From DATJXG01 sp035500455 (lineage in GTDB: Bacteria > Acidobacteriota > Terriglobia > Terriglobales > Acidobacteriaceae), in the NCBI GenBank assembly GCA_035500455.1, contig DATJXG010000396.1, forward strand, positions 1 through 5,015: a DNA stretch of 5,015 nucleotides, read 5' to 3'. Position numbers and translations under genes: made by a program. Below the pieces are notes generated by a model that had not been told where the DNA came from, searched no databases, and worked only from the letters and a program-made list of their open reading frames with translations. Of this stretch, positions 4,664 through 5,015 are shown one piece after another (the stretch's first letter is position 1; each line of letters begins with the position of its first letter).

Positions 4664-5015
4664 CTTCATGGTGACTACACGGTCGCTCGCAGCCGGTCGC
4701 GGCGGCGGATCAGAACCGGCGATCAGCAGGGTTTCCGCGAAGGGCCATTCGTGATCAATCCACTGCGCGTGGCAGCGGAAGCCGCTGGCTTCGGCCAGGC
4801 TGCGCACTTCTTCGCGCATGTATTTATGGCTGCTCTCCGTCCAGATAGTTTCGTTCTCAACAAAATCAACAGTCAGTGCGGCGGCAGGTATGGCCACTTT
4901 CTGATCGCGCCGGGAGCGCAGGTGCATCTCGACACTGCTCGTGGCCTGATTGAAGCGCGCCACATGTTCAAAGTCCTTGAGCACAAAGCCGGCATCGAGT
5001 TCGCGGTTGAGGCGG
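4658..5015 (-). CDS. egtD: EgtD-like L-histidine N-alpha-methyltransferase, C-terminal fragment
   Basis: The frame is open through the right edge, so the first two thirds of the gene lie outside the window; 118 residues are visible and the family is about 320 long. Recognisable segments are LNRELDAGF (2-10), FEHVARFN (15-22), SSVEMHLRSRRDQKV (26-40), ENETIWTESSHKY (53-65), LAEASGF (73-79) and WPFAETLLIA (90-99). These match the C-terminal half of the EgtD family, including the T-E-x-S pattern (E60, S62), which corresponds to the Glu and Ser that contact the histidine substrate in characterised EgtD. EgtD methylates histidine three times with S-adenosylmethionine to give hercynine, the first step of ergothioneine synthesis, in the cytoplasm. 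The GTG at 4984 is internal, since conserved residues continue upstream of it. The short tail after residue 100 (SDPPPRPAASDRVVTMKR) is not conserved in my memory. No partner gene such as egtB is in view. The family call is strong; substrate specificity is inferred. Confidence 0.88.
   Translation of the reverse strand, partial: RLNRELDAGFVLKDFEHVARFNQATSSVEMHLRSRRDQKVAIPAAALTVDFVENETIWTESSHKYMREEVRSLAEASGFRCHAQWIDHEWPFAETLLIAGSDPPPRPAASDRVVTMKR

Overview
This is a GC-rich bacterial window with five genes on the minus strand and one truncated gene entering from the left on the plus strand. Two of the six genes are cut by the window edges. The organism is most likely a soil- or environment-dwelling Acidobacteriota member. 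That is an inference from the mix of secreted proteins, the palindromic intergenic elements and the AT-rich gap signals, which resemble acidobacterial genomes as I remember them. No marker gene proves it. There are no rRNA or tRNA genes, no CRISPR array, no transposase and no phage structural gene.

Layout from left to right: (1) 2-568 (+), the C-terminal end of a secreted right-handed parallel beta-helix protein. (2) 569-732, a convergent gap with an 11-bp perfect stem-loop. (3) 733-1599 (-), a secreted cysteine-rich protein with two DUF3011-like repeats and a C-terminal beta/gamma-crystallin-like domain. (4) 1801-2484 (-), an integral membrane methyltransferase of the isoprenylcysteine carboxyl methyltransferase / phospholipid methyltransferase superfamily. 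(5) 2593-3381 (-), a small soluble GT-A-type glycosyltransferase-like protein with a DAD motif. (6) 3382-3628, an AT-richer gap with a strong rho-independent terminator just before the glycosyltransferase start, plus two palindromes. (7) 3629-4288 (-), an exported protein of unknown function with a TTG start. (8) 4299-4657, a gene-free stretch built of tandem and inverted repeats. (9) 4658-5015 (-), the C-terminal part of an EgtD-like L-histidine N-alpha-methyltransferase (ergothioneine pathway).

The genes do not look like one pathway. Each is separated from the next by 100-370 bp, usually with hairpins or repeats between, so they look like independent transcription units. Three of the six proteins are exported or probably exported. 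I see no convincing new multi-gene system. The features most worth a second look are the terminator wedged between a gap and the glycosyltransferase ribosome binding site, the two-DUF3011-plus-crystallin architecture with its recent internal DNA duplication, and the composite palindromic element at 4404-4583.
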